Shown: piece after piece, positions 1-5,402 of the stretch
Numbering within the stretch: the stretch's first letter is position 1
Layout: the number at the start of each line of letters is the position of its first letter
Assembly (NCBI GenBank): GCA_023411775.1
Contig: JAEYOL010000289.1
Span: forward strand, 1 to 7,421
DNA: 7,421 bases
Direction: 5' to 3'
DNA from: Bacteroidota bacterium
GTDB taxonomy: Bacteria > Bacteroidota > Bacteroidia > Chitinophagales > Chitinophagaceae
Position numbers and translations under genes: made by a program
Notes under the pieces: model-generated
What the model was told of the DNA's origin: nothing
The model's database searches: none
What the model saw: the letters and a program-made list of their open reading frames with translations, nothing else

Positions 1-909
1 TTTTTGGGCGTACTACTAACGCTGTCGGCGTTAACCATGGCGCAGGATGGCACAATCTATCCGCTCAGCGCGCCATCCGAACCAAACGCAATACCACTTG
101 GCACCGGTGGTGTCGCTAATCAGCCCGCAACGGAGTCCTGGTTCCGCCAATGGGGCGATCCCATGGCACGCAACATTACCAAAGCTACCCTTACCCCCTT
201 CCTACCTAAACCAGGTACCGCAAATGGCGCCGCTGTGATCGTGGCCCCGGGTGGCGGTTTTCGGTGGCTTTCGATGGGCAACGAAGGCTGGGAAGTTGCA
301 CAGGCCCTCGCCGACAAAGGGATTGCCGCTTTTGTACTTAAATACCGGCTTTTCCCCACTCACGAATCGCTTGATTCGTTCTCGGCATGGATGAGTCGCC
401 CGCGATTTGGTCCTCCGGCCGATACTTCTAAAACAGCACCAGCACCACCAAGACCACCACAGATTGATCTTTCAAACCAATTACAGGATGCCGAGACTGC
501 TTACGCCATGATATTGAAACGCTCCAGGGAATGGGGTGTTGATACCAGCAGGATCGGTATGATCGGCTTTTCCGCCGGCGCCGGTCTCACGATGCATTCC
601 ACACTCAACTCAAAGACCATGAAACTGGCTTTCATCGGCCCTATTTATGGTGGCATGGGACCGGTAGAGGTACCGAAAAATGCCCCGCCGATGTTCAGTG
701 TAATTGCAACCGACGATTTTCTTTTCGGCGGTAAGTTCGGTGTGATCGAATCCTGGTTCAAAGCGGGTATACCTGTCGAGTTTCATCTCTACCAGAACGG
801 TGGCCATGGTTTCGGTCTTGGCAACCCCAACAGAACTAGTAACCGCTGGTTTGACGCATTTATACACTGGCTGGATGTTAACGGCTTTCTGAAGGCTAAA
901 TCCAAATAA
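1..909 (+). CDS. exported alpha/beta-hydrolase (esterase/lipase-like), 5'-truncated
   Basis: The reading frame is open from the first base and the stop is TAA at 907-909. The first residues (FLGVLLTLSALTMAQ) look like the end of a signal peptide, so the true start lies before the window. The ATG at 37 and the TTG at 4 are unlikely starts. The protein is probably exported to the periplasm. Counting from the TTG codon at 4, it shows an oxyanion-hole strand and loop APGGGF (81-86), the nucleophile elbow GFSAGA with Ser190, an acid in IATDDF (Asp237 or Asp238) and the catalytic His268 in GGHGFG. This order is typical of the BD-FAE/acetyl-esterase branch of alpha/beta-hydrolases, including enzymes acting on esterified plant polysaccharides. 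A Pro/Ala-rich insert (about 133-153) sits between the core strands. Family membership is secure. The substrate (acyl or acetyl ester) is inferred. No terminator follows. Confidence 0.88.
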   Translation, partial: FLGVLLTLSALTMAQDGTIYPLSAPSEPNAIPLGTGGVANQPATESWFRQWGDPMARNITKATLTPFLPKPGTANGAAVIVAPGGGFRWLSMGNEGWEVAQALADKGIAAFVLKYRLFPTHESLDSFSAWMSRPRFGPPADTSKTAPAPPRPPQIDLSNQLQDAETAYAMILKRSREWGVDTSRIGMIGFSAGAGLTMHSTLNSKTMKLAFIGPIYGGMGPVEVPKNAPPMFSVIATDDFLFGGKFGVIESWFKAGIPVEFHLYQNGGHGFGLGNPNRTSNRWFDAFIHWLDVNGFLKAKSK

Positions 910-1013
910 AGAATTCATTTGAACCATGAAATCTACAAGTAGTTATTATGTGTAGAAGAAGAAGGGGAAGTGGATCCTAAGTATTCATACTATCGCTTAA
1001 CTACAACATTACT

Positions 1014-1062
1014 CAATACAACGTCAGAAAACTGGCAGCTACTGCCTAGATTAGTTGTATTG
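1014..1062. repeat. nested inverted repeat (two-tier stem-loop) upstream of the VOC gene
   Basis: An outer perfect 9-bp inverted repeat, CAATACAAC (1014-1022) and GTTGTATTG (1054-1062), encloses a second perfect one, GGCAG-CTA-CTGCC (1034-1046). The inner stem gains two pairs (CT/AG) across a one-base bulge at 1047. There is no T-tract after the outer arm, so it is not a standard intrinsic terminator. It ends 34 bp before the ATG of the VOC gene and could be a structured leader or a protein-binding site. The pairing is read directly from the sequence; the function is unknown. Confidence 0.55.
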
Positions 1063-1096
1063 CAAATATTACCTGCAAAACCTTAAAACTAAATAT

Positions 1097-1573
1097 ATGA
1101 TTGCACAAAAAATTACACCCTCGCTTTGGGTTGATAAAGACGCCAAAGCGGTAGTAGACTACTACCTTTCAATTTTCAAAGATGGCAAGCTAAAAGAATA
1201 TTATCAATATAAAAATCCGCCGGAAGCTATAGAGATGGGTGGACAGGAAAGTTTTGAAACCGCGATCATGGAACTAGCCGGCTTAGAGTTTAATATCCTG
1301 GCTGCGGGCCCATACTTTAAGTTTAATGAAGCAGTATCGTTTGTGATCAATTGCAAAGACCAGGCAGAAGTAGATTATTACTGGGACGCTTTGACCTCAA
1401 ACGGTGGCGAAGAAAGCTATTGCGGCTGGTGTAAAGACAAATATGGCTTATCCTGGCAGGTTGTGCCAGTTGAGTACTTCGACCTTATTAACAATGAAAA
1501 CGCTGAGGTTAGAGAAAAGGCCATGAGGAATACACTTAAGCAAAAAAAGATAATACTCTCAGAGCTTAAATAA
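1097..1573 (+). CDS. PhnB-like VOC-superfamily protein (glyoxalase/bleomycin-resistance fold)
   Basis: This 158-residue protein has the features of the PhnB / '3-demethylubiquinone-9 3-methyltransferase domain' branch of the VOC superfamily. These are an N-terminal ITPSLWVDKDAKAVVDYY strand-helix (6-23), the central FNILAAGPYFKFNEAVSFVINC segment (65-86), and the family signature GWCKDKYGLSWQVVP (110-124). The length is normal for a single-module VOC protein that dimerises to form the active site. Despite the family name, most members are not methyltransferases, and their substrates (small electrophiles, antibiotics) are largely unknown. The ATG at 1097 is chosen over an in-frame TTG at 1055 because homologues begin just before this first strand and because the TTG lies inside the upstream inverted repeat. 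A similar small-enzyme gene follows after 119 bp and may be co-transcribed. Location is cytoplasmic. Specific function is not assignable. Confidence 0.88.
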   Translation: MIAQKITPSLWVDKDAKAVVDYYLSIFKDGKLKEYYQYKNPPEAIEMGGQESFETAIMELAGLEFNILAAGPYFKFNEAVSFVINCKDQAEVDYYWDALTSNGGEESYCGWCKDKYGLSWQVVPVEYFDLINNENAEVREKAMRNTLKQKKIILSELK

Positions 1574-1692
1574 TCGAAAATTGTTGAATATCGGGAAGAA
1601 AAAGCATTCCAAAGAAATAGTCGCCTCATCTATCACGTGCATGAAACGGAAGGTCAATACCTCAGACCAGATTAATAGCAAATAAGAATTAC

Positions 1693-2259
1693 ATGAGAAA
1701 AGTAATTGCCGCGTTCAATATGACCCTCGATGGCGTTTGCGATCATACAACCGGGATAGCCGATAAAGAACTACACCGGCATTACGCTGACCTGATTGAC
1801 AGCGGGGATGTTTTACTATATGGACGGATCACCTACCAGCTTATGCAGTTCTGGCAGGAACTATTAAAAAACCCTTCGGAAGATAAAGCAATGAATGACT
1901 TTGCTGTTTCGATAGACAAAGTTCAAAAACTTGTTTTTTCCAACACCTTAAAAGAAACCGGCTGGGCTAGCGCAAGACTTGCGGAAAAATCTCTCACTGA
2001 AGAAGTACAGGAACTAAAACAACAACCAGGAAAAGACATCCTGGTGGGAAGCAGGAGCCTGATTATCCAGCTATTAAACAGTAACCTCATCGATGAATTT
2101 CAAATTTGTATCCACCCCTTCATCGAAGGAAAGGGATTAATGCTTTTTGATCAGATCAGTGACCAAATTATGCTGAAACTCACCAAGACAAAATTTTTCA
2201 AATCGGGTGTTACATTATTGCATTATGCACCAATGCAAGGAAACACTTCGAACAGCTAG
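1693..2259 (+). CDS. dihydrofolate reductase family protein (RibD C-terminal domain)
   Basis: This 188-residue protein has the RibD-C/DHFR-like Rossmann-type fold. It shows the N-terminal strand MRKVIAAFNMTLDGV (1-15), a DVLLYGRITYQLM segment (39-51) matching the conserved 'GR.TY' helix, LVFSNTL (80-86), and the nucleotide-binding region DILVGSRSLIIQLL (115-128) followed by LIDEFQICIHPFIEGKG (132-148). Family members bind NADPH and probably reduce a small substrate. Stand-alone bacterial versions such as YyaP/YwjB-type proteins are not true folate reductases and their substrates are unknown. The ATG at 1693 gives the usual start (MRK...). No promoter match was found in the 119-bp gap, so read-through from the VOC gene is plausible. 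A strong hairpin terminator follows, making this the last gene of its unit. A second paralogue lies at 4222-4833. Confidence 0.9.
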   Translation: MRKVIAAFNMTLDGVCDHTTGIADKELHRHYADLIDSGDVLLYGRITYQLMQFWQELLKNPSEDKAMNDFAVSIDKVQKLVFSNTLKETGWASARLAEKSLTEEVQELKQQPGKDILVGSRSLIIQLLNSNLIDEFQICIHPFIEGKGLMLFDQISDQIMLKLTKTKFFKSGVTLLHYAPMQGNTSNS

Positions 2260-2264
2260 AGCTT

Positions 2265-2303
2265 AAATGCTGAAGAGGGCTAAACCTTACTCAGCATTTT
2301 TTT
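2265..2303 (+). terminator. intrinsic terminator after the first DHFR-like gene
   Basis: AAATGCTGA (2265-2273) pairs perfectly with TCAGCATTT (2291-2299) over 9 bp. The 17-nt loop can pair further (AAG/CTT, GG/CC), and an uninterrupted run of T ends at 2303. It starts 6 bp after the stop codon. Stem and T-run are seen directly; termination is inferred. Confidence 0.8.
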
Positions 2304-2356
2304 AAAACAGGTGAACCTTATTAAGCTGAATTTCTACTAGATTGGGATTTTTTGGT

Positions 2357-2430
2357 CACGGCGGGCACAGAGAAGACACGGAGGGCATGGGGAATTTCCA
2401 GCCCCATCCATTGTGTTACCTTTACGTTGA
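2357..2430. repeat. degenerate dispersed intergenic repeat of the CAC(A/G)GAGG type, with hairpin
   Basis: A purine-rich arm is built of near-tandem units CACGGCGGG, CACAGAGAAGA, CACGGAGGG and CATGGGG (2357-2392). It is followed by a right arm with TTGTGTTACCTTTACGTTGA (2411-2430). Between them ATGGGG (2387-2392) pairs with CCCCAT (2402-2407), extended to 8 bp by GG/CC across a bulged base at 2386. Repeats with arms of this wording ('CACAGAGGACACGGAG' on one side, 'TTTGTGT..CCTTTGCGTT' on the other) are scattered in intergenic regions of many Bacteroidota genomes. This copy is decayed. Identification as that repeat class is from memory and not from a search. Confidence 0.5.
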
Positions 2431-2542
2431 AAGTTCGTATCGAACATTTATATGCGGTATCGGATACAAGACTGAAAGGCCTAAAAGGTTTAACTTAGAT
2501 GAGAGGGCAGGGAATGATTTTATCATTATTTGAAGACATAGA

Positions 2543-2695
2543 TCATAACCCAAGGCTGGCAGTTAAAACATAAGCATTCGACAACTCATCACGTTCTGTC
2601 TTGTGCTGGCGGCGAAGTTTGTCTTGTGTCAATTGGTAAATATCCAGGGCCTGGGCCTGGTCATCATAAATAACAACAAGACTGTTTTTGTCAAA
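2543..2695 (-). pseudogene. possible gene remnant, minus strand (C-terminal fragment, unknown family)
   Basis: Read on the minus strand, 50 sense codons run from 2695 down to a TGA at 2543-2545. The composition looks protein-like: it begins FDKNSLVVIYDDQAQALDIY, continues as a charged helix rich in Q, K, R and E, and ends VLTASLGL. There is no ATG or GTG. A TGA at 2696-2698 directly precedes it, and the same frame is open again beyond that TGA to the start of the neighbouring gene. This could be the tail of a gene broken by a nonsense change or deletion. I do not recognise the family. A chance open frame cannot be excluded. Confidence 0.3.
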
Positions 2696-2761
2696 TCATA
2701 TGGGTATAGAAATAAACCCAACAAGGAATTTAGGTAGGCTGAGATTACTTAATAAAACCTT

Positions 2762-3298
2762 ATGGCAACTATTAAAAAGAATAAATTCCTGGACCTGTTC
2801 AAAGGTGGTGACCGGCGTTCTATCGGGAAGTCGAATGAAGTGGTGCCGCTTATCAATTCACAGGAAAAATTTGACCAGTTGATCGCAGGCCTTTCAGACA
2901 CCGATCGGAAAGTAGTGATGCGAACGGCAGACGCGGTGGAAAAAATAACTGTTCGACATAGGGAATATCTCGAAAAACACAAAAAAACTATCCTGGATCT
3001 TTGCCATACGGCAAATGAGATCGAGTTGAAATGGCATTTGGCCCAGCTTGTCTCCAGGCTCCAACTCAATAAAAAAGAATTTGAAAAAACCTGGGCGCTT
3101 CTAACAGCCTGGGCCAAAGACAGCACCGAAAGTAAGATCGTAAGGGTCTTTTCGATCCAGGCGCTCTATGATCTACTGTTACGCAGACCTGTGTTTTCCC
3201 GGGACTTTAGCAAGACGATTACGATCATGGAAAAAGAAAACATACCCTCCATCAATTCCAGGATCAGGAAACTCCGGAAAGCGGGGATACCAAAATAG
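2762..3298 (+). CDS. HEAT-repeat-like helical protein of unknown function
   Basis: This 178-residue protein is almost entirely helical, with no signal peptide and no membrane segment. The N-terminus is basic (MATIKKNKF) and carries the conserved-looking element GGDRRSIGKSNEVV (15-28). Helix pairs follow, consistent with HEAT/ARM repeats at about 33-65 (LIAGLSDTDRKVVMRTADAVEKIT, which has the typical 'D..VRMRAADA' pattern), 66-101 (LKWHLAQLVSRL), 102-141 (SKIVRVFSIQALYDLL) and 142-174. I recall unnamed HEAT-like proteins with this 'DRRSIGxSNEVV' start in several bacterial phyla, including DNA-alkylation-repair-like relatives, but no function is established. HEAT scaffolds usually bind proteins or nucleic acids, so a binding role is only an inference. 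The ATG at 2762 is preferred because the family N-terminus begins there. It has no close operon partner: the gap is 502 bp upstream and 162 bp downstream. Confidence 0.75.
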   Translation: MATIKKNKFLDLFKGGDRRSIGKSNEVVPLINSQEKFDQLIAGLSDTDRKVVMRTADAVEKITVRHREYLEKHKKTILDLCHTANEIELKWHLAQLVSRLQLNKKEFEKTWALLTAWAKDSTESKIVRVFSIQALYDLLLRRPVFSRDFSKTITIMEKENIPSINSRIRKLRKAGIPK

Positions 3299-3301
3299 CA
3301 G

Positions 3302-3412
3302 TCAGGCTAGGTCGCGTACTACGCTCGCCTGTTTGGTGAAATCAGTCTGGTCAGCCACAAATGAACGATGATCTTCCTTATCTTTAAATACGCCGATATC
3401 AAAGGACTTCAT
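3302..3412 (-). CDS. possible small protein (36 aa) or remnant, minus strand
   Basis: The minus strand has an ATG at 3412-3410 followed by 36 sense codons and TGA at 3304-3302. It encodes a soluble, charged peptide beginning MKSFDIGVFKDKEDHRSF and ending RDLA. It fills most of the 162-bp gap between two + strand genes. The amino-acid mix looks like real coding sequence, but the length is short enough to arise by chance and no promoter element was found in front of it. It could be a truncated gene whose upstream part was lost. No family is recognised. Confidence 0.2.
   Translation of the reverse strand: MKSFDIGVFKDKEDHRSFVADQTDFTKQASVVRDLA
3303..3331 (+). terminator. hairpin after the HEAT-like gene (weak terminator candidate)
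   Basis: CAGGC (3303-3307) can pair with GCCTG (3327-3331), and the interior holds the near-palindrome GCGTACTACGC. It begins 4 bp after the stop codon of the HEAT-like gene. Only a short T-run (gTTTgg) follows, so it could act as a weak or factor-dependent terminator or simply as a 3'-end stabilising hairpin. Confidence 0.3.
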
Positions 3413-3460
3413 CCTGCGTATCGTTCAACCACCAATACCTGATCCTTACAATCTGCAGAA

Positions 3461-4039
3461 ATGAGAATTCTTTTTGTCAAATTAGTTATGCTAGTGGCTG
3501 TGGCAACCAGCCATGGACAAGCATCCAAAAACCAGGAATTTTCCCGGGCGCTAACAAAAATCGTGACCGCGCTTGCCAGTCGCGACTCGGCCGGCTTGTC
3601 AAACTATATCGACAAAAACACGGGCGTTTATATCATTAACCGGCCAGGCGTGACGGATTCTTACAAACATTATACGACATTGGGTTTCACCGATACGACA
3701 TACCCCAACGTTCCATTTTATGATGATGTAAAGCTGACCCCGCTACGCTACGAGAAGCTTCCGGAATACGATTGCGAAATATGGACAAAGACAGGAACAT
3801 TTGTAGATACAACCCATACCGACCATTTACTTTCAGAGACCGCGAAGTATTTGAAAAAAGAGGTTGACGAGCATATACCCGAAAGTACGATCGATGGCTT
3901 TTATGAACTGGAAAATAAAAGCAGAAGAGTTGTAATAGCCGACAATGACGGCAAGGAGCTGATCATCTACCTGAGTTATATAAACGAAAAATGGGTGCTA
4001 ACTATTATTGACAAAGTCACTGCTGACTGCAGCACTTAA
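3461..4039 (+). CDS. secreted protein of unknown function
   Basis: This 192-residue protein has a clear Sec signal peptide: MRILFVK followed by a hydrophobic stretch LVMLVAVATSHGQA, with cleavage likely near residues 19-22. There is no lipobox, so the mature form (about 170 residues) should be periplasmic or released. The mature part begins with a helix (EFSRALTKIVTALASRDSAGLSNYID, 26-51) and continues with mixed alpha/beta sequence ending in YLSYINEKWVLTIIDKVTADC (170-190). The helix ending in 'DS..L..YID' followed by a late 'W.LT.ID' strand recalls NTF2-like/DUF4440-type cone folds, but this is a guess at fold level. Two cysteines (105, 190) could form a disulfide. A one-mismatch -7 element, TATCTTTA (3379-3386), lies 75 bp before the start. 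I do not recognise a named family. Confidence 0.7.
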   Translation: MRILFVKLVMLVAVATSHGQASKNQEFSRALTKIVTALASRDSAGLSNYIDKNTGVYIINRPGVTDSYKHYTTLGFTDTTYPNVPFYDDVKLTPLRYEKLPEYDCEIWTKTGTFVDTTHTDHLLSETAKYLKKEVDEHIPESTIDGFYELENKSRRVVIADNDGKELIIYLSYINEKWVLTIIDKVTADCST

Positions 4040-4080
4040 AAGACTTAAACCCTTTTCCAACCAAAAGTGATACAACTTGA

Positions 4081-4109
4081 TGTCGCAATCCGCCTCCGAG
4101 ATTGTCGCA
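4081..4109. promoter_or_regulatory. 22-bp-spaced direct repeat TGTCGCA upstream of the second DHFR-like gene
   Basis: TGTCGCA occurs at 4081-4087 and again at 4103-4109, in the same orientation and exactly 22 bp apart, about two helical turns. A and T follow each copy (TGTCGCAAT, TGTCGCATT). Tandem half-sites on one face of the helix are typical of activator sites, for example for AraC-family proteins. No regulator gene of that type is in the window, so the role is inferred. Confidence 0.35.
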
Positions 4110-4221
4110 TTTGCACTATTTTAAAACATGTGAGTTGACGAGATTTGCTGGTCGACCCTTCGCAGGTAATTCAAACCGTCCCCGCCTGCCTGACAATTAC
4201 GTTCACCTTAAAAATCTGCAC

Positions 4222-4833
4222 ATGAGAAAGATTATTGTTCTATCCTTCATGACATTAGACGGTGTGATGCAAGCACCCGGCGGCCCCGATGATGAGTCGG
4301 GCGATTTTAAATACGGTGGCTGGAGTGCCCCCTATTTCTATGAAGCCGATGCGGCTGCCGGCGCTTTTCTCGAAAAACACATGAGACCCGCAGACCTGCT
4401 TTTAGGCAGAAAAACCTTCGACACATTTGCGGCCTTCTGGCCTTCACACGGTGAACTATGGCCGGGCATCAATGATATTACCAAATACGTGATGTCGAAT
4501 ACCCTTACAAAAAATGATACTGAATGGAACAATTGTATTTTTCTAAATTCAGTCGACCAGGTCAAAGCCCTCAAAAACTCCAGCGAAAATGACATCGATA
4601 TCCAGGTGCATGGCAGCAGCGACCTGGCCCAGACACTTTTCAGACACGACCTGGTGGATGAACTCTGGCTGAAGACTTTTCCCATCACATTGGGCAATGG
4701 CAAAAAACTTTTCGGCGAGGGTACCATACCCGCTGCTTTCACCCTGACCGACAGCCTGATCACACCTAACGGCGTGATTTTCGCAAATTACCAGCGGGCG
4801 GGCGAGGTAAAAACCGGTACGATAGGAAGCTGA
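4222..4833 (+). CDS. dihydrofolate reductase family protein (RibD C-terminal domain), second copy
   Basis: This 203-residue protein has the same fold as the protein at 1693-2259 and a very similar N-terminus (MRKIIVLSFMTLDGV, 1-15). It also carries the insert QAPGGPDDESGDFKYGGW (17-34), characteristic of the 'GGP.ED...GGW' subgroup of RibD-C proteins. Other landmarks are DLLLGRKTFDTFAAFWP (58-74), KYVMSNTL (88-95), DIQVHGSSDLAQTLF (126-140) and LVDELWLKTFPITLGNGKKLF (144-164). Family members are probable NADPH-binding reductases of unknown substrate. The frame is open back to 4102, but those 40 extra residues do not fit the family, so the ATG at 4222 is the start. The two copies in this window differ in subgroup, so they are not a recent tandem duplication. 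Upstream lies a direct repeat that may control it. There is no obvious terminator downstream. Confidence 0.92.
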   Translation: MRKIIVLSFMTLDGVMQAPGGPDDESGDFKYGGWSAPYFYEADAAAGAFLEKHMRPADLLLGRKTFDTFAAFWPSHGELWPGINDITKYVMSNTLTKNDTEWNNCIFLNSVDQVKALKNSSENDIDIQVHGSSDLAQTLFRHDLVDELWLKTFPITLGNGKKLFGEGTIPAAFTLTDSLITPNGVIFANYQRAGEVKTGTIGS

Positions 4834-4881
4834 TCTCTACATAAAAATTACTCCACTAATTCGTTTTTTTAAACAAAAAAC

Positions 4882-4895
4882 AACGAGCGGTCATT
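4882..4895. promoter_or_regulatory. imperfect palindrome, candidate operator of marR-arr
   Basis: AACGAGCGGTCATT matches its own reverse complement at 10 of 14 positions. It sits 9 bp upstream of the -7 element, inside the -33/spacer region, where a bound repressor would block the polymerase. MarR-family proteins usually bind such short palindromes next to their own gene. The sequence and position are seen; the role as operator is inferred. Confidence 0.4.
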
Positions 4896-4904
4896 TTAAA
4901 ATAT

Positions 4905-4912
4905 TATCTTTG
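4905..4912 (+). promoter_or_regulatory. Bacteroidetes -7 promoter element for marR-arr
   Basis: TATCTTTG matches the Bacteroidetes sigma-ABfr -7 consensus TAnnTTTG at all fixed positions. It lies 30 bp before the MarR ATG at 4943, giving a leader of roughly 25 nt. No clear -33 TTG is present at the expected distance, and that region is occupied by the candidate operator. The A/T-rich inverted repeat GTTTTTT/AAAAAAC (4863-4881) lies just upstream. Confidence 0.7.
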
Positions 4913-4942
4913 CAACTGAGATACTTACCAATAAAGACTAAA

Positions 4943-5395
4943 ATGCCCGAAATTAATACCGCTGAATTAAGGAAATTAAGCCAGCAACACGCTTACGCTT
5001 CTCTACAGATGCATGAAGCCATTGCCCGAAAAGCCGGCTTTAGGGGGACTGATCACAAATACCTGGGCTTTTTTTTGCAAAAAGGCAAACTGACTGCGGG
5101 ACAGTTGGCTGAATTGTCGGGCCTGACCACCGGAGCGGTGACCGGCCTGATAGACAGATTTGAGAAGAAAAAACTGGTTAAAAGACAGTTTGATAAAAGT
5201 GACCGGCGAAAAGTATTTATCGTGCCTGACAATAAGAAGATACTCGCCCTGGTGCAACCCTACTACAAAGACTTTCAAAAAAGCACCGACAGGCTTATCG
5301 CGACATTTTCACCGACGGAACAAAAAAGCCTGGCAACTTTTTTAGAGGGATACATAAAACTGCTCAGCGATGCTACTGATCATTTAAATAAATAA
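4943..5395 (+). CDS. MarR-family transcriptional regulator
   Basis: This 150-residue protein has the length and layout of MarR dimeric winged-helix regulators. Helices for dimerisation lie at the N-terminus (1-45) and C-terminus (about 98-149). The DNA-binding part has helix 'LTAGQLAELSG' (50-60), recognition helix 'TTGAVTGLIDRFEKK' (62-76) and wing 'LVKRQFDKSDRRKVFIV' (78-94), with the conserved Asp-Arg-Arg (87-89). MarR proteins usually repress their own operon and release DNA on binding small phenolic or antibiotic-like ligands. The ATG at 4943 is chosen because the in-frame TTG at 4910 lies inside the -7 promoter element. The arr gene follows after only 7 bp, so the two are almost certainly co-transcribed, which makes rifamycin resistance the likely target of control. 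Some homologues act on a neighbouring enzyme without sensing its substrate, so the ligand is unknown. Confidence 0.93.
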   Translation: MPEINTAELRKLSQQHAYASLQMHEAIARKAGFRGTDHKYLGFFLQKGKLTAGQLAELSGLTTGAVTGLIDRFEKKKLVKRQFDKSDRRKVFIVPDNKKILALVQPYYKDFQKSTDRLIATFSPTEQKSLATFLEGYIKLLSDATDHLNK

Positions 5396-5402
5396 ACCTG
5401 AT

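Larger units (their letters stand above)
2304..2761. other. long intergenic stretch without an intact gene
   Basis: About 460 bp between the terminator and the HEAT-like gene. It contains a degenerate GC-rich dispersed repeat (2357-2430) and, on the minus strand, a 50-codon coding-like stretch without a start (2543-2695). The + strand frame 2342-2533 is open, but its N-terminal part is the repeat translated and the rest has no recognisable protein character. A one-mismatch -7 element, TGTTTTTG at 2683-2690, is the only hint of a promoter for the downstream gene. The mix of repeat and remnant suggests an old insertion or deletion site. Confidence 0.6.

Noticed and set aside
1055..1096. N-terminal extension of the VOC protein from a TTG
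   Set aside because: It lies in the inverted repeat and adds 14 residues not expected in the family; the ATG at 1097 fits.
1641..1685. 14-codon frame (MKRKVNTSDQINSK) just before the first DHFR-like gene
   Set aside because: It could be a leader peptide, but there is no attenuator structure after it and short frames of this size are common by chance.
2342..2533. Open + strand frame of 63 codons
   Set aside because: Its first half is the dispersed repeat in translation (HGGHREDTEG), the start would be TTG, and the remainder resembles no protein. Treated as non-coding.
4102..4221. 40-residue N-terminal extension of the second DHFR-like protein
   Set aside because: It starts at a TTG inside the direct repeat and has no family match; the conserved N-terminus starts at 4222.
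4338..4763. 141-codon minus-strand frame opposite the second DHFR-like gene
   Set aside because: Shadow of a well-supported gene. The predicted protein is Ser/Phe-rich without family features.
4863..4881. A/T-only inverted repeat GTTTTTT/AAAAAAC as terminator of the second DHFR-like gene
   Set aside because: The stem is almost entirely A-T with a 5-nt loop and no GC core. It is more likely promoter-upstream A-tract DNA than a terminator.
4843..4895. Integron attC site or IS end next to arr
   Set aside because: No attC-like core sites, terminal inverted repeats or transposase fragments are visible around the marR-arr pair.
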